This document shows positions 21,341 through 33,362 of a DNA stretch of 64,000 nt, piece after piece. The stretch is from assembly GCA_963082975.1 (NCBI GenBank), contig OY720349.1, forward strand, positions 62,680,501-62,744,500. The letters are read 5' to 3'. Every line of letters starts with the position of its first letter. Position 1 is the first letter of the stretch. Under the pieces are notes generated by a model. That model saw only the letters and a list, made by a program, of their open reading frames with translations. It was not told the DNA's origin and made no database searches. This stretch comes from Labia minor (Eukaryota; Arthropoda; Insecta; Dermaptera; Spongiphoridae). A program made the translations under genes and the position numbers.

Positions 21341-23315
21341 AATATATACTCGTATAATAATATTAGGGTTAATTAATTAATATATTTATTTATTTATTTT
21401 TGTTTGAGCTGCATCGATGCAAGGACCTCTTGATTTACACTGATTATGAGTGTTGTGAGTGTATGGTCAGGCGATGGAGAGAACCTGGCAGGCTACTCTC
21501 CCTCCCTCCCTCCCTCCCTCCCAGCTGAGTGCTCTGTGGTGGAAGAGGAGGAGGGAGAGAATAGGGTCTGGGCTTTAAGAACAAGATTTAGTTCTTTAAT
21601 ATTTAAAATGATAACAATATTATTGTTTGAGATAGAAATAATTATTTACCCATTTGGCTAATATATATTATATTATTTATATATATTGATAGATTGAAAT
21701 TCATCATCATAAATGCCACAGGTTGAAGTTTTTTCACTTATTCTTCAGTAGTTATATGTTAATCTCAGTCTAAAGTACAATTAAACAAAATTATTGTAAA
21801 ATACTGAATTTAATATTTTTATATATCTAATATTATAAAATATATTGTTGTTATAAGTAGGAAGTAACACAAATCTTCGTGTGTATGAAGAGTTGGGAAA
21901 AGTGTTGGGAATTATAAAAAAAAGATTATTCATTAATAATTATAATTAATATTATATATATATATTAAAATATTTGAGGTGCCATGGGGTGGGAGGTAGC
22001 GTAGCTGGTTCCTATTCTCGAAGTTCTGGGAATTTCACCAGCTGCGGTCTATGGAACGGAGACAACACAGCCTCTGGGATCAAAATTGGGAAGCTACTTG
22101 ATAAAAAGTAGTGCTTCAGATCAAGAAAATCAAGGTAAAGGTTTTACTGATCATAGGATACCTCAGCGATATAACCGACTTGATAGGGGTTCTCTTTGAA
22201 TAGGACGTACACAGAAGAGGTTTTATTTTTATTATTTTATATATTTTTTATATACTTATTATAAAAGATCAATTCAGATTATCCCTTATAAAATAGCACA
22301 ATGCAATAAATCTTGATATTTGGGATTTAATCAAAATTGATTTTAAGGTGTTCTAACTGAAAGTTATAGTTTAGGATGCTGGTTATATCGTTCTATTATA
22401 ATTAATATTTTTTTATAATATTTTTTAACTTTCTTGATAATATCTCTAAAATTAAGTAAATGAGGAAAATTTTGTAATCTGGAAGTTGGTAAAATAATAA
22501 TTGATTTATAATATATATACTTGAAGGAGTAAATTTCTTTCACTCATAATATTAAAAATTATTTATTTGTTTTTAATTTTATCTCTATCAAAATGTAAAA
22601 AAGGTTTTTTTTTAAATAAATTCCCCCCTTAGAAAAAAAAGATCAGACAACTAAAATCAGGTGATTATAAGATATTCTAATCAGGTAACATAAGCTTAGC
22701 TAGATAACGGAAGTTAGAAAGTTAAAAAAGAAAAAAGATCATCTTCTCTGTTTTTTATAATTAAATTCATTAAAATTTTAGTATTTAATAAAATAGTTTG
22801 AATACTTTTTCCTATCGACATCTTTATAATAAACAAAAATATAGTTAAATGATTTTATTTATTAATCTAAAAATAAAAAAAAATAAATATTTAAATTTTG
22901 AGCATCTAAAATGATAATAATAGAGTGAAATAAACAAATGTAAATTAAGATTTAATATAATTTTATTCTACCAGACCTTTTTTATCAAAGGGCCAAACGA
23001 AAGTTCGACATTTTTGGCGGGGTAAAAAAAAAACTTAGATCTTAAATATTTATTGAACAATACACATAATGCATGTCTCTTTTAAGGCCTCAAAAAATTA
23101 TTTCGTTGTTGTAGCTATTATTATAATATATATTTATCTTAACACACAGAGTAATGAAATGGACCGCATAAAGTATATAAGTAGTAGCAATAAAAATATT
23201 GTACAATGGCAATTTGTTCGGCGGGCAGCAGGTTGCTCCTTCCTGGTTTAAGTAATGGTCGATGACTTTAAAGAACGAGAATAAATCATGAAACTAAGAA
23301 ATAAAATAAAAAAAT
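21010..23315. other. AT-rich DNA with simple repeats and islands
   Basis: Contains (AT)n at 21300-21337 and a mixed island 21410-21560 with a CTCC run (21497-21522) and a purine-rich stretch. Block 21985-22220 begins GGTAGCGTAGCTGGTTC, which fits pol III box A, but no matching box B follows, so I do not call a tRNA or SINE. Bases 22970-23260 are mixed with no repeat match. No gene is supported. Confidence 0.45.
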
Positions 23316-23787
23316 CTGGAGTGTCTCCACTCGACTATCTCGCAAATTTGAATTGGATTAAATAACATATATTAATTTAAATTAAATTGAATTAATTAAC
23401 AATTATAAATTAAAATTAATAAATAATATTTATTAAACCAACGCGTGTTTGACTTTTTGTTGATGTCACCACGTCACGTGAGATTTGTAGTGTTAAAAAA
23501 TTAATTCTGGTACTTTCAGCGATTCAATCAAGCTGAAATTCTATATATAGTAGTTTTATACAATTATTAATCATGTGAAAAATTATCAAACATATATCTT
23601 TATTTTTACGGTCACTTTAGAGGATAAAAAATCAAAACGTTGTAGGTAATGACCCTCTTCCGGTTGAGCTATATTTCTCAAAAGTTGATAGAAAACTATA
23701 AATTTTGAATAATGCCCTTGTACCAAATTTCATCATTCTAGCTCAAACCGTTTTTGGGTAATCTTGGTTACATACATAGACACACAC
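23316..23787 (-). mobile_element. family A element, left arm of head-to-head pair
   Basis: The 3' end lies at 23316 (CTGGAGTGTCTCCACTCG, then ACTATCTCGC, the minus-strand form of hairpin plus subterminal repeat). The element continues to its CA microsatellite near 23777-23787, where it stops and the inverted partner begins. Confidence 0.85.
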
Positions 23788-23790
23788 ATA

Positions 23791-24474
23791 CTATTGAGAT
23801 CACGAAAATTTTCGATGTTGAGATTTTGATATTTTTATACGTTTTGAAGGTTCCTGAATCATTTTCACTAAGGTTGAGAAAAATGTCTGTCTGTCTCTGT
23901 GTATACATATATATATATATATATGTAACCAAGATTACTCAAGCTACTTGAGCTAGAATGATGAAATTTGGTACATGGGCATTATTCAAAATTCATAGTT
24001 TTCTATCAACTTTTGAGAAATGTAGGTCTACCGGAAGAGGGTCATTACCTACAACGTTTTGATTTTTTTTCTTCTAAAGTGACCGTAAAAATAAAGATAT
24101 AGGTTTGATAATTTTTCACATGATTAATAATTGTATAAAACTGCTATATATAGAATTTCAGCTTGATTGAATCGCTGAAAGTACCAGAATTAATTTTTTA
24201 ACACGGCTGCAAATCTCACGCCCCAACACGTGACGTGGTGCCATCAACAAAGAGCCAAACATGCGCTCGTTTAATAAATATTATTTATTAATTTTAATTT
24301 ATAATTTAATTAATTTAATTTAATTAATTTAATATAATTAATTTAATTTAATTTAATTAATTTAATTTAATTTAATTTAATTAATTTAATTTAATTTAAA
24401 TATAATATATTATGTTCTTTAATCCAATTCAAATTTGCGAGATAGTCGAGTGGAGACACTCCAGATTTTTTTAC
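23791..24474 (+). mobile_element. family A element, right arm of head-to-head pair
   Basis: Starts at GAGATCACGAAAATTTTCG, a few bases inside the normal 5' end, and runs complete to GCGAGATAGT, hairpin and CCAG (24471-24474). It includes an (AT)n run near 23907-23923 and an expanded TTTAA-repeat block (24290-24420). Together with 23316-23787 it forms a large inverted repeat with 5' ends facing. Confidence 0.85.
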
Positions 24475-24859
24475 CAAAGTGTTCTTCCAATGTGATATAA
24501 CTTAATATAAAATAATTGAATATAAATTTTATAAGGAATGATTGATTAGACTTTAATAATGTAAATAAAATTATCGTATGTTATCTTTTATTCAGCTCCT
24601 TTGAATATATAATTTGCCTACTGACATTTCTATAGTATGTTCCAATTATCATTTTTTATATTATTTTTTTTTTTTGTTTATCTATTCTTTTTCCTTCTAG
24701 TAAAATTCGTTCTCCTTGGTTTGATGTAACTTGATTCTCTATGAAATGGATTAACAATCAAACAAAAAATTTCTCTTATTATTATGACATCATGAAAATT
24801 AAAATGTGAATAAGATAAAAAAAAATGGTATAAATATAAATATTTAATACGCTTATTGA

Positions 24860-25150
24860 TATGTGAAACTAATCTGGCCGTCTCTTTCTCTCTCCCTCTC
24901 CCTGGGAGGTGATCTTTCCGGAGATAAAGAGGCTGTCGGTGAGACCTTTCAGGGATTGAAGAGCGGCGACTGAAGCCCAGTAGCCGACTGATTAGCATTA
25001 CAATGGAGGCGCTCCAGCCCACTGCCTTCGCAGTCTCAGTCAAAAAGACAGATAGATAGACAGACACTCACCAGTCCCACTGACACCCCCGACTGATGCT
25101 TAGCCCATTTCACTTTCCACTCGGTCCATCCCCTCCCCCCCCCCCCTTCA
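24860..25150. promoter_or_regulatory. GC-rich island
   Basis: Contains CTCTTTCTCTCTCCCTCTCC, GAGGCTGTCGGTGAGACC, GATTAGCATTACAATGG (homeodomain-type ATTA cores) and a C run at 25135-25146. A 129-codon minus-strand frame (24678-25067) begins inside it but degenerates into AT-rich codons and has no recognisable domain. More likely a regulatory element than an exon. Confidence 0.3.
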
Positions 25151-25539
25151 CATTTCTCATTCCCCTAACATTTATTTTATCATAGAATAGAGGCAAATAT
25201 CAAACGCTAACTCATGTCAGACAGAGTAGATTTAGAATTGGATTGGTTTAATTTTATATTTAGGATTAGCATAAATATAGTCACATTTTTATTTTATTTC
25301 AAATGAAAAATTAATTAGGTACTTATATCACTGATTGTTTTTACTCTCATATGTGTAATTTTTGAATATATATATTTTTGTGTAGAATTTAAAAAAAAAA
25401 CTGTTTACGAGAATAGTACATCGTATATGCAAATAATATACAGCTAATTTAATACCGATCAAGGTATATAATACCAGGCTTTTTAACTGAAAATTTCATT
25501 TAATAATTACAATCTTAATTATCATGTATTTACTATTTT

Positions 25540-26641
25540 GAAGGTCCCTGAGTCATTTCCACTAAGGTTGACAAAAGTGTGTGTATGTGTGTGTGTGTGT
25601 AGACAAGATTACGAAATTTGGTACATGGGAATTATTCAAAATTCTTAGTTTTATATCAACTTTTGAAAAATGTAGCTCAATCGGAAGAGGGTCATTACTT
25701 ACAACGTTTTGATTTTTTTCCTCTAAAGTGCCCGTAAAAATAAAGATATAGGTTTGACAATTTTTCACATGATTAATAATTGTATAAAACTGCTATATAT
25801 AGAATTTCAGCTTGATTGAATCGCTGAAAGTACCGCAATTAATTTTTTAATCAAGTTGAAATTTTATATATAGCAGTTTTATACACTTTTTAATGATGTG
25901 AAAAATTATCAAACATATATCTTTATTTTTACGGGCACTTTAGAGGGAAAAAAAATCAAGACGTTGTAGGTAATGACCCTCTTCCGGTTTAATTTAAATT
26001 AATTTTTTAAGCAAGCTGAAATTTTATATTATGCAGTTTTATACAATTTTTAATCATGTGAAAAACTATCAAACCTATCTCTTTATTTTTACGGCGAGTT
26101 TAGAGGAAAAAAAATGAAAATGTAGGTTATGGTCCTCTTCCGAATAGGTTACATTTCTCAAAAGTTGATAGAAAACTATGAATTTTGAATAATGCCCATG
26201 TACCAAATTTCATGATTCTAGCTCAACTTTTGAGAAATGTAACCTATTCGGAAGAGGACCATAACCTACCTTTTCATTTTTTTTCCTCTAAACTCGCCGT
26301 AAAAATAAAGAGATAGGTTTGATAGTTTTTCACATGATTAAAAATTGTATAAAACTGCATAATATAGAATTTCAGGTTGACTGAATCTCTGAAACTACCG
26401 AAATTAATTTTTTAAATTTTTACTTAACAATAAAGGTAAAGGTTTTATATTTAAATTTAATACATGTTAATTAATTAATTTAATTGAATAACAAAATGCT
26501 ATATTGTAAAATTAAATTTTTATTTAATTAATTAATTAATCATATTTAATTATATCTAGTTTATAATTAATTAAATTTAATTTAAATATTAATTAATCCA
26601 ATTCAAATTTGCTAGATAGTCGAGTGGAGGCAGTCGAGATT
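25540..26641 (+). mobile_element. family A mosaic with a long foldback
   Basis: Begins with family A 5' interior (TGAAGGTCCCTGAGTC, then a TG-rich microsatellite 25577-25600) and runs forward to about 25850. It switches to minus orientation twice (about 25851-25990 and 25995-26220), then forward from 26223 to a variant 3' end (GCTAGATAGTCGAGTGGAGG) at about 26635. Bases 26005-26169 and 26223-26387 are near-perfect inverted copies separated by 53 bases and can form a hairpin of roughly 165 bp. Confidence 0.8.
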
Positions 26642-28344
26642 TTTGTCTTAATACCAAAGTGTCAAATTAGAAAAAGGTTTAACTTGATCGGATGAGAAAA
26701 TGCGGAAATGAATAAAGTAAAAAATGTATGGCATGAACAAATTTAAAGACTATAAAGTAGCCATAGCCGATTTGTCCTGAAAATCCTTCCTAGCTAAAAG
26801 GAGCACTCAAAGTTGACTGGAGATTTCAAAACCTTAAAAGGGTTCTCTTTCTCTCTCCTCCTGTGAGATATGACGGATATCTTACTCAATAAATATCACA
26901 AGTGTATATCGAGATAGAGATATAGGTAGGATTGCTGTGTGGTCTCAACTTGGAGACCTATTTTAAAAAGTAAAAGTAAAAAGAACAACTCAAACGTGAA
27001 ATGACCTATTAGAGGTTTAACAAAGCAAGAATATTAATAATAATAACTCAAAATCGGATGATATTTGTCGACCATATCGAAAAACATTCTCAATTTACCT
27101 GAAAATTTTAACAAAAACAAGTTTATCAATTGAAAACAAATCAATTTGGGAATGTAAAAAAACAATCAATTTATATTTTATAAAAAAAAAGAATTGTACG
27201 AATGACCTGGCTAAAAGATAAAATATATGTAAAGTATTACATTATTTTGATTAATTATTAGACAATTAAAATTCATCGATATGTCTCTCCAGAAATTTAA
27301 GATATCATTTAAATATCAATTAAAGTTATCATTGAACTTTAGTGAAATTACAGTTTTTTAGGATTTTCTCAAAAACGGTTCAAACGACTGCGAAACAACG
27401 TTACGGTACTTCCGGGTTTGTTTGAACTCATATTTCTGAATTTAATAGCAAATTGATTTTCTAAAGCTTATATTTTATTTGCATATGATTGATTACTTAT
27501 GTTATAATTTAAACAAAAAAATAATTAATTTACATTTTGAAATTGTAATATTAAAAATAGTTAATAGCGTAATGATAAAAAATACATTGTATAGATAATT
27601 ACAACCTTGGAGTCACCAATTAGCTGTAAGAAAAAGTCATGTAATCCCTTTTATATGTTATATGAGAAAAACAACATATACTTATTTGTATATTTGACTA
27701 ATAAACATACTTTTTAAACTAAACAAAAAATAATTTAAACAAATTCAAATATTCTAATTTTTAAATTTGTATACATTTTAATATCATTTTTGATTAATAT
27801 CCTATCATAACGGATAATTTATTAAACTTAATAAACATAAAAAGAAACAAACCTACTAATAAATTATAATAGAATATAATCATTTGGTTTTAAAATAAAA
27901 TTAAAAACAACTCCTTTATAAATCATATTTTAAATTTTATATAACTAATAAATGATCTTTGCATATAAAATATAGTAGCAATTAATAATTGAGTAATTAA
28001 CTAAAAACAAAAACAAAGATAATATTATCTCTAGTCATTTTAATTGATATAATTTAAAATATTTTTGATTTCTTAAAACAGTCAAAAAATAAATTTTGTT
28101 TTTTTGTTATTAGACATAGATAAATTGATTAGCCAATGTTTTAAATAGAAAAGAAAAAATATTCAAATAATATAAGAATAAATACATAATCATTTAAGAT
28201 AAATATGATCTAAATATTTTATTAAATTAATTAAAATGTGAGAACTTTTAGAAAAAAATTAAATAATTGAAATGATATTTGAGTATTAGAAATTAAAATA
28301 AAAATTTAAATATTATAAACATTTTCCACTAGAATTATATTCTT
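26642..28344. other. AT-rich intergenic DNA
   Basis: A mixed patch at 26750-26960 includes a CTTTCTCTCTCCTCC tract. A second patch, 27360-27430 (CAAACGACTGCGAAACAACG), shows no match. Bases 27697-27719 resemble the AATAAA tail at 20214. Otherwise AT-rich with no gene. Confidence 0.5.
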
Positions 28345-28670
28345 TTCACACCAAATTTCTCATGAGGAGATTTTTTACATATCACCACGAATCATGTACT
28401 TTGTATTGGTTTTATCCTCGAGAAAAATCATCTTTATTAGTTTTTTCTTAATTTAAAATTATATGACGTCACCCAGCACTTCATGACGTCACAGCCTGGT
28501 CTTACATATATATTATAAATAAAATAAAATTAAAAATATTTATGTTATATGCCTATCTGTTTTTTACTACATTAATAGATATATTAAAATTATTTGAAAT
28601 TGTTTCTGTAGCTGGAAATTAATTTACTTCAAACCGTCGGTCGGTTCGGACCTGGCCACAGGTCAACTTA
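28345..28670 (+). mobile_element. family C Helentron-like element, nearly complete
   Basis: Starts TTCACACCAAATTTC, just inside the normal 5' end. It carries the paired TGACGTCA octamers (28464-28471 and 28484-28491) and ends with CGTCGGTCGGT, the GACCTG/CAGGTC hairpin and CAACTTA. It is followed immediately by the duplicated 526-bp block. Confidence 0.85.
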
Positions 28671-29196
28671 TTTTATATCTTCCCGAGATAAATGTAACCA
28701 ATAATCTTTCTGAGATTTTATAATATTAATTGGCTATAATAATTTATGTATAAAATAAAAAAATAAATTTAATGGTAAGTATTTTAAATAAATCTCACTC
28801 AACGAAAGTTTCAATCTATGTAGGGAGTAGAATTAAATTTGAAACCTGTTTAAATAGAATTCGTTATTAAGTTTTTTTTTTATTTTTAAAAAAAGATCAT
28901 GTATGATCCAAAGTAATTTCATATTTTAAAAAAATTAAAAATTATTAATAATTTATATATAATGGTTTATTTTTATTTTAAATCAATTAAAAAGAAAAAG
29001 AAATGTGTGTGTTGATTTTAAATAATTCTTCCATTCGCATAATCTAATGATTGGTATTTTATTTTTTTTTTTCTAATCATTTTTGAATTTTATTTGACAT
29101 ATGTCGAGATAATCGTTGAATAGTTAATTATAAATTCACTCCAAATAGTATTTCTATTTTGTTTATCATCTCGATTGCCCCTACTAAATCACATAT
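28671..29196 (+). repeat. 526-bp block shared with 10034-10560
   Basis: Follows a family C 3' end exactly as at 10034 and matches it along its length, including CTATGTAGGGAGTAG and GATTGCCCCTACTAAATC. Here it is closed on the right by GGTCTTACAT of another family C 3' portion. The composite (element, block, second 3' end) fits a rolling-circle element that read past its terminus and acquired a new one. Confidence 0.75.
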
Positions 29197-29371
29197 GGTC
29201 TTACATATATATTATAAATAAAATAAAATTAAAAATATTTATGTTCTATGCCTATCTGTTTTTTATTACATTAATAGATATATTAAAATTATTTGAAATT
29301 GTTTCTGTAGCTGGAAATTAATTTACTTCAAACCGTCAGTCGGTTCGGACCTGGCCACAGGTCAACTTATT
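29197..29371 (+). mobile_element. family C 3' portion
   Basis: Enters the family at GGTCTTACATATATATT, downstream of the TGACGTCA pair, and runs to CGTCAGTCGGT, the intact hairpin and CAACTTATT. It supplies a second 3' end to the composite starting at 28345. Confidence 0.8.
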
Positions 29372-29468
29372 ATGTTAACAAAATGTATTATTCGTGGAGA
29401 TATGTAAAAATATTCACATGTGAAATTTGGTGTGAAAACAATACCTTCCTTACTACTGCGGGCGGTAA
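29372..29468 (-). mobile_element. family C 5' fragment, inverted
   Basis: Reverse-strand 5' end of family C (TTCGTGGAGATATG, CACATGTGAAATTTGGTG, then CTTACTACTGCGGGCGGTAA, a mutated ACCGACCGACG end), abutting the preceding 3' end. Confidence 0.7.
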
Positions 29469-30045
29469 AAAGAAATAATGATATTATATTGTTAGAACAA
29501 TAGACATATGTTGAAAATACTTTATTACATATCATATGTTGCAAATATGTAATATATATTCATATAAAATTTAAAATCTTTATCATTATTGCAAAATTAA
29601 GAATTCTATAAATGTCAGTTTGATACAATTGAAGATTGATTTGAAAATAATAAATCTATATTCATTGTTGTTATTCGAAAACCATGTATACATAATAACA
29701 ATATATTTATTCAACGTCAAGTCTTTTGTCTTAGTTTCTGAGTTTTTCTTTGTCATATTTTTACAGCCTGGAACGAATTGAAGTGTAACTTGACTCGTTA
29801 TATATATTATTTAAGGTCAAAATAAATTAGCAGCAACCTACCCTAAAATAAAGGTACTTCTAAGAATTTATTCATTCATTAGATCGTCTTTTGTGAACCC
29901 TTGCATACATATAAAATTAAGATATACTTTTTAACTGTAAAAATGAAGAACAAAAGATACAAAGGCTTGTTATACTAAAAGAATTGATTCCAAGGGGTTG
30001 ACGAGAGTTCATGTTTACGAATATATTAATTCAAGAATTCTTCAA

Positions 30046-30089
<44 letters not shown>

Positions 30090-30246
30090 CGACAATAGAA
30101 AATCTTATATTAAACAATTTATAGAGATTTTAGACTATAAATTTCATCACTCGTTTAAGAAAAAAATTGTCAAACTTTATATAATCAAGATAAATCTTAT
30201 TATAGTAAAAAACTAAAATCGACATATATCCTAAAATATAAAAAAA
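29469..30246. other. AT-rich DNA with an (AT)n run
   Basis: (AT)n at about 30048-30088. No gene or repeat end recognised. Confidence 0.6.
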
Positions 30247-30808
30247 CTGGAGTGTCTCCACTCGACTATCTCGCAAATTTGAATTGGATTAAATAACATA
30301 TATTAATTTAAATTAAATTAAATTAAATTAATTAAATTATAAATTAAAATTAATAAATAATATTTATTAAACCAGCGCATGTTTGGCTGGCTCTTTGTTG
30401 ATGGCATCATGTCACGTGTTGGCGCAGGATTTGCAGTGATAAAAAATTAATTCCGGTACTTTCAGCGATTCAATCAAGCTGAAATTCTATATATATCAGT
30501 TTTATACAATTATTAATCATGTGAAAAATTATCAAACATATATCTTTATTTTTACGGTCACTTTAGAAGAAAAAAAATCAAAACGTGGTAGTTAATGACC
30601 CTCTTCCGGTTGAGCTACATTTTTCAAAAGTTGATAGAAAACTAAGAATTTTGAATAATGCCCATGTACCAAATTTCATCATTCTAGCTCAAACCGTTTT
30701 TGCGTAATCTTGGTTACCTACACACACACACACACAGACATTTTTCTCAACATTAGTGAACATGATTCAGGAACCTTCAAAACGTATAAAAACATCAAAT
30801 TCTCAACA
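30247..30808 (-). mobile_element. family A Helentron-like element
   Basis: The 3' end is at 30247 (CTGGAGTGTCTCCA hairpin, ACTATCTCGC). The CA microsatellite is at 30719-30737. The copy ends at TCTCAACACAAATA, a few bases short of the 5' ACTATCTCGCC. Apart from that it is full length. Confidence 0.85.
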
Positions 30809-31808
30809 CAAATATTTACTTCATAGTTGTGGACTGGGTTTATAAGAAGTATTTGTTATTTTGAATATTCCAATTATATATAATAGTAGATTTCTTGTAA
30901 TAAATGATTCGAGATGTGTTAAATAATTACAATTTTAATTTTATCAACCGGGAAACAAATCATCGGCAATAATTTATGATGTGAATGAATATTAAGTTAT
31001 ATTTGGATTATAGAAAGTTTCCAAGTCATTCATAATTTAAAAAATTCATCATACAAGTTCAATTATCTTGAGGAAAATTGTTTAACTATTATAGAAGCCA
31101 GGAAGTGAAAGGTAAGAAAAGTAAATCATTTGAGTTGACAATACAACTACAAACTGTAAACAACTTATATAAGGAAATTCGAAATTCATAGAATAGTTAA
31201 ATTATAGTTCGCGATGTTTATGTTCCAACAATTATACTATTATTTATCATTTCTCTCTCCTCCCCTCCCCCTCCCCTCCCTACCATGCTCTTTCTCTGTT
31301 AATCTTCAATAATTATTTATTTCTTATCGAATATTCTTTTGAAAAAATAATCACCTCCCAAAGAGATGACTTCTCATTTGAATTTATTGGTTGGTTTCGT
31401 AGAACGACGCGTAGTCTTAAAAAGATGGCGATTTAATCATTTATTTGTTAGTCGATGTGATTAAGGAGTAATTAATTCGGTCGGCGGTGGCTATCCGATG
31501 GCGGCCATGGAATCCGCTGGCTCACGCTCAAGACAAGAAGTCGCGGACACTAATCGCCCGTCGATGGGGTCGAGTGGATGAGCGCAGTCAGTCCAATGCA
31601 CCCGCGCAAATCAACCAGCTATTGTCCACGACGGGGAACAAACATCTGGGAACAAGCATCTTAATTAGCTCTTCGGGGGTGTTAAGCTGCCTTCACCTCT
31701 TCGCTCTTTAATTATATACAAGAGCGATCCTCACATTTCATTGCTTTCAAAACAAGGAGCAAGGGAATCCAGCAACAATTTTTTTTTTGAATCGCTCTTA
31801 TTTAGTAA
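30809..31808. promoter_or_regulatory. intergenic DNA with a GC-rich island at 31440-31720
   Basis: A CTCC-rich stretch lies at 31252-31285. The island 31470-31720 includes CGGTCGGCGGTGG, GATGGCGGCCATGG, CACGACGGGGAAC and CATCTTAATTAGCTC. A 74-codon + frame crosses it but begins without ATG and matches nothing known to me. Most likely a regulatory element. Exon status is not excluded. Confidence 0.3.
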
Positions 31809-32044
31809 CTAGCAGAGCCGGCAAAGCTTCGCTTTTGCATGTGTGTCTGTATACATACATATATACGTATGTGATAACTGAACACTTAATAATAATAATA
31901 ATAATAATAATGAATTAAATGAATATTGAAATTGAAATTTTAGTTTTAATTGGACTTTTTTTTTGTTTTTTATTTTTATTTATTTTTATTGGAATTATTA
32001 CAAATAATAATAATAATAATAATATACCGTTTAATACATGAAAA

Positions 32045-32075
<31 letters not shown>

Positions 32076-32954
32076 TTATTAAATGAATATCATTTAAATT
32101 TTATTTTTTATTATTACATTTTTATTTTTATGTTGTTGGAAAATTATTTCTACTTTATTAATTGTGTGTTAATAGTTAATTTTAATTAATATTTTTCGGA
32201 ATAAAAGTATATTCTCTTATTATAGAGATTCTTATTGTTTGTCTCCTATCTCTACCTACAATATTTCATTACCATTGTATGATTCAAAATAAAATTCAAA
32301 ATATTTAATAGGACATGACATGATCTTAGTATTTTTCCCATCCCAGAATATTTGCGAATATTAAATGTTGGAGTTCCAATTACCTGCATATTTAATGGCA
32401 ATTTCAATGCTGAATATGCTTTTAAATAAATACAAATTTGAAGAAAGTAATTGGAATTATTATTATTAAGAATCAATAAATAAATTTATTAAATATACAT
32501 TTAAATATATAAATAAATCTATATATAAATTTAATAAATATTCAAACAATAATTGAAACCATATAAATAAAACGATTCCATATTTTACTTGCATTGTGAT
32601 TTATATTTTTATTTTTGTTACAACTGTTATTATGGGTATGTTATTTTTGAAAGTTTTAAAAAAAATTAAAAATATTAATAAAATTTATCAAAATAATAAG
32701 TTTGAAAAGATTTCCAATTATTTTTATTTATTTATTGTAAATTTTTCAATGTAACCATGATAACCATGAATAGACTTTTACCAAAATATTACTAATTAAA
32801 TTAATTTTGGATAAATTAATTTTGGATTTAACTACACTAAAACCTTCCTTGGTATGCCCACAACAATCCCTGAAAGTTTCATCGTAATCGGACGGGTAGT
32901 TTTTGAGTTTAGGCGAGACAGACACAGACAGACATTGCCTTTTATATATATAGA
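31809..32954 (-). mobile_element. Helitron family 1, full-length copy
   Basis: Reverse-strand partner of 14947-16058 (1146 bp). CTAG at 31809-31812 is the 3' terminus. The hairpin is AAAGC-GAA-GCTTT in element sense (loop changed, stem kept). The 5' end TCTATATATATAAAAGG finishes at 32954 next to host T (A in element sense). ATT triplet runs replace those of the other copy at different lengths. A sense frame containing LKLPLNMQVIGTP is shared with the + copy. No Rep/helicase domains. Confidence 0.9.
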
Positions 32955-33077
32955 TGTAGATGAACATGATATTTTCGTTTTTAGAAAATGATTAATTTTT
33001 TTTTAAGGGTTGCTATAATTATAATCGAGAATTATAATACTGTTAAAAATTTATTTCATTTACAAGCTTACAATAAC

Positions 33078-33362
33078 AAGAGAGTGGCCAAAATTTTTAA
33101 ATTAAAACACCACTGATGGTTTTAAAATAATTTAGATCAAAATTTCACCACCCCAAACACAAATAAGTTTGGAAACCACAGGTATAAAACATTAAGTTGA
33201 ATATAATACAAAAAGAATAAGATAATATTTTATAATAATAATATAACAATATCTATAATGGGTCTAAATCTAATATGGGTATGTATGATTGTATATGCGG
33301 GCCGCGAAGTTATGATGCATTTCCAAAGTGGCCCGCAAGATCATTTGGGTTGGCCACCTCTG
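33078..33362. mobile_element. hAT-type remnant
   Basis: The right edge on the minus strand reads CAGAGGTGGCCAACCC, followed by GCGGGCCAC, a familiar hAT terminal pattern. The left edge CAAGAGAGTGGCCAAAATTT is its diverged partner. A second hAT-like end (GTTTGGAAACCACAGG, about 33167-33182) lies inside, so two elements may be superimposed. No 8-bp duplication is recognisable. Confidence 0.5.

Noticed and set aside
22010..22050. tRNA-like box A GGTAGCGTAGCTGG
   Set aside because: No matching box B at the expected distance and no cloverleaf pairing, so neither a tRNA nor a SINE can be supported.
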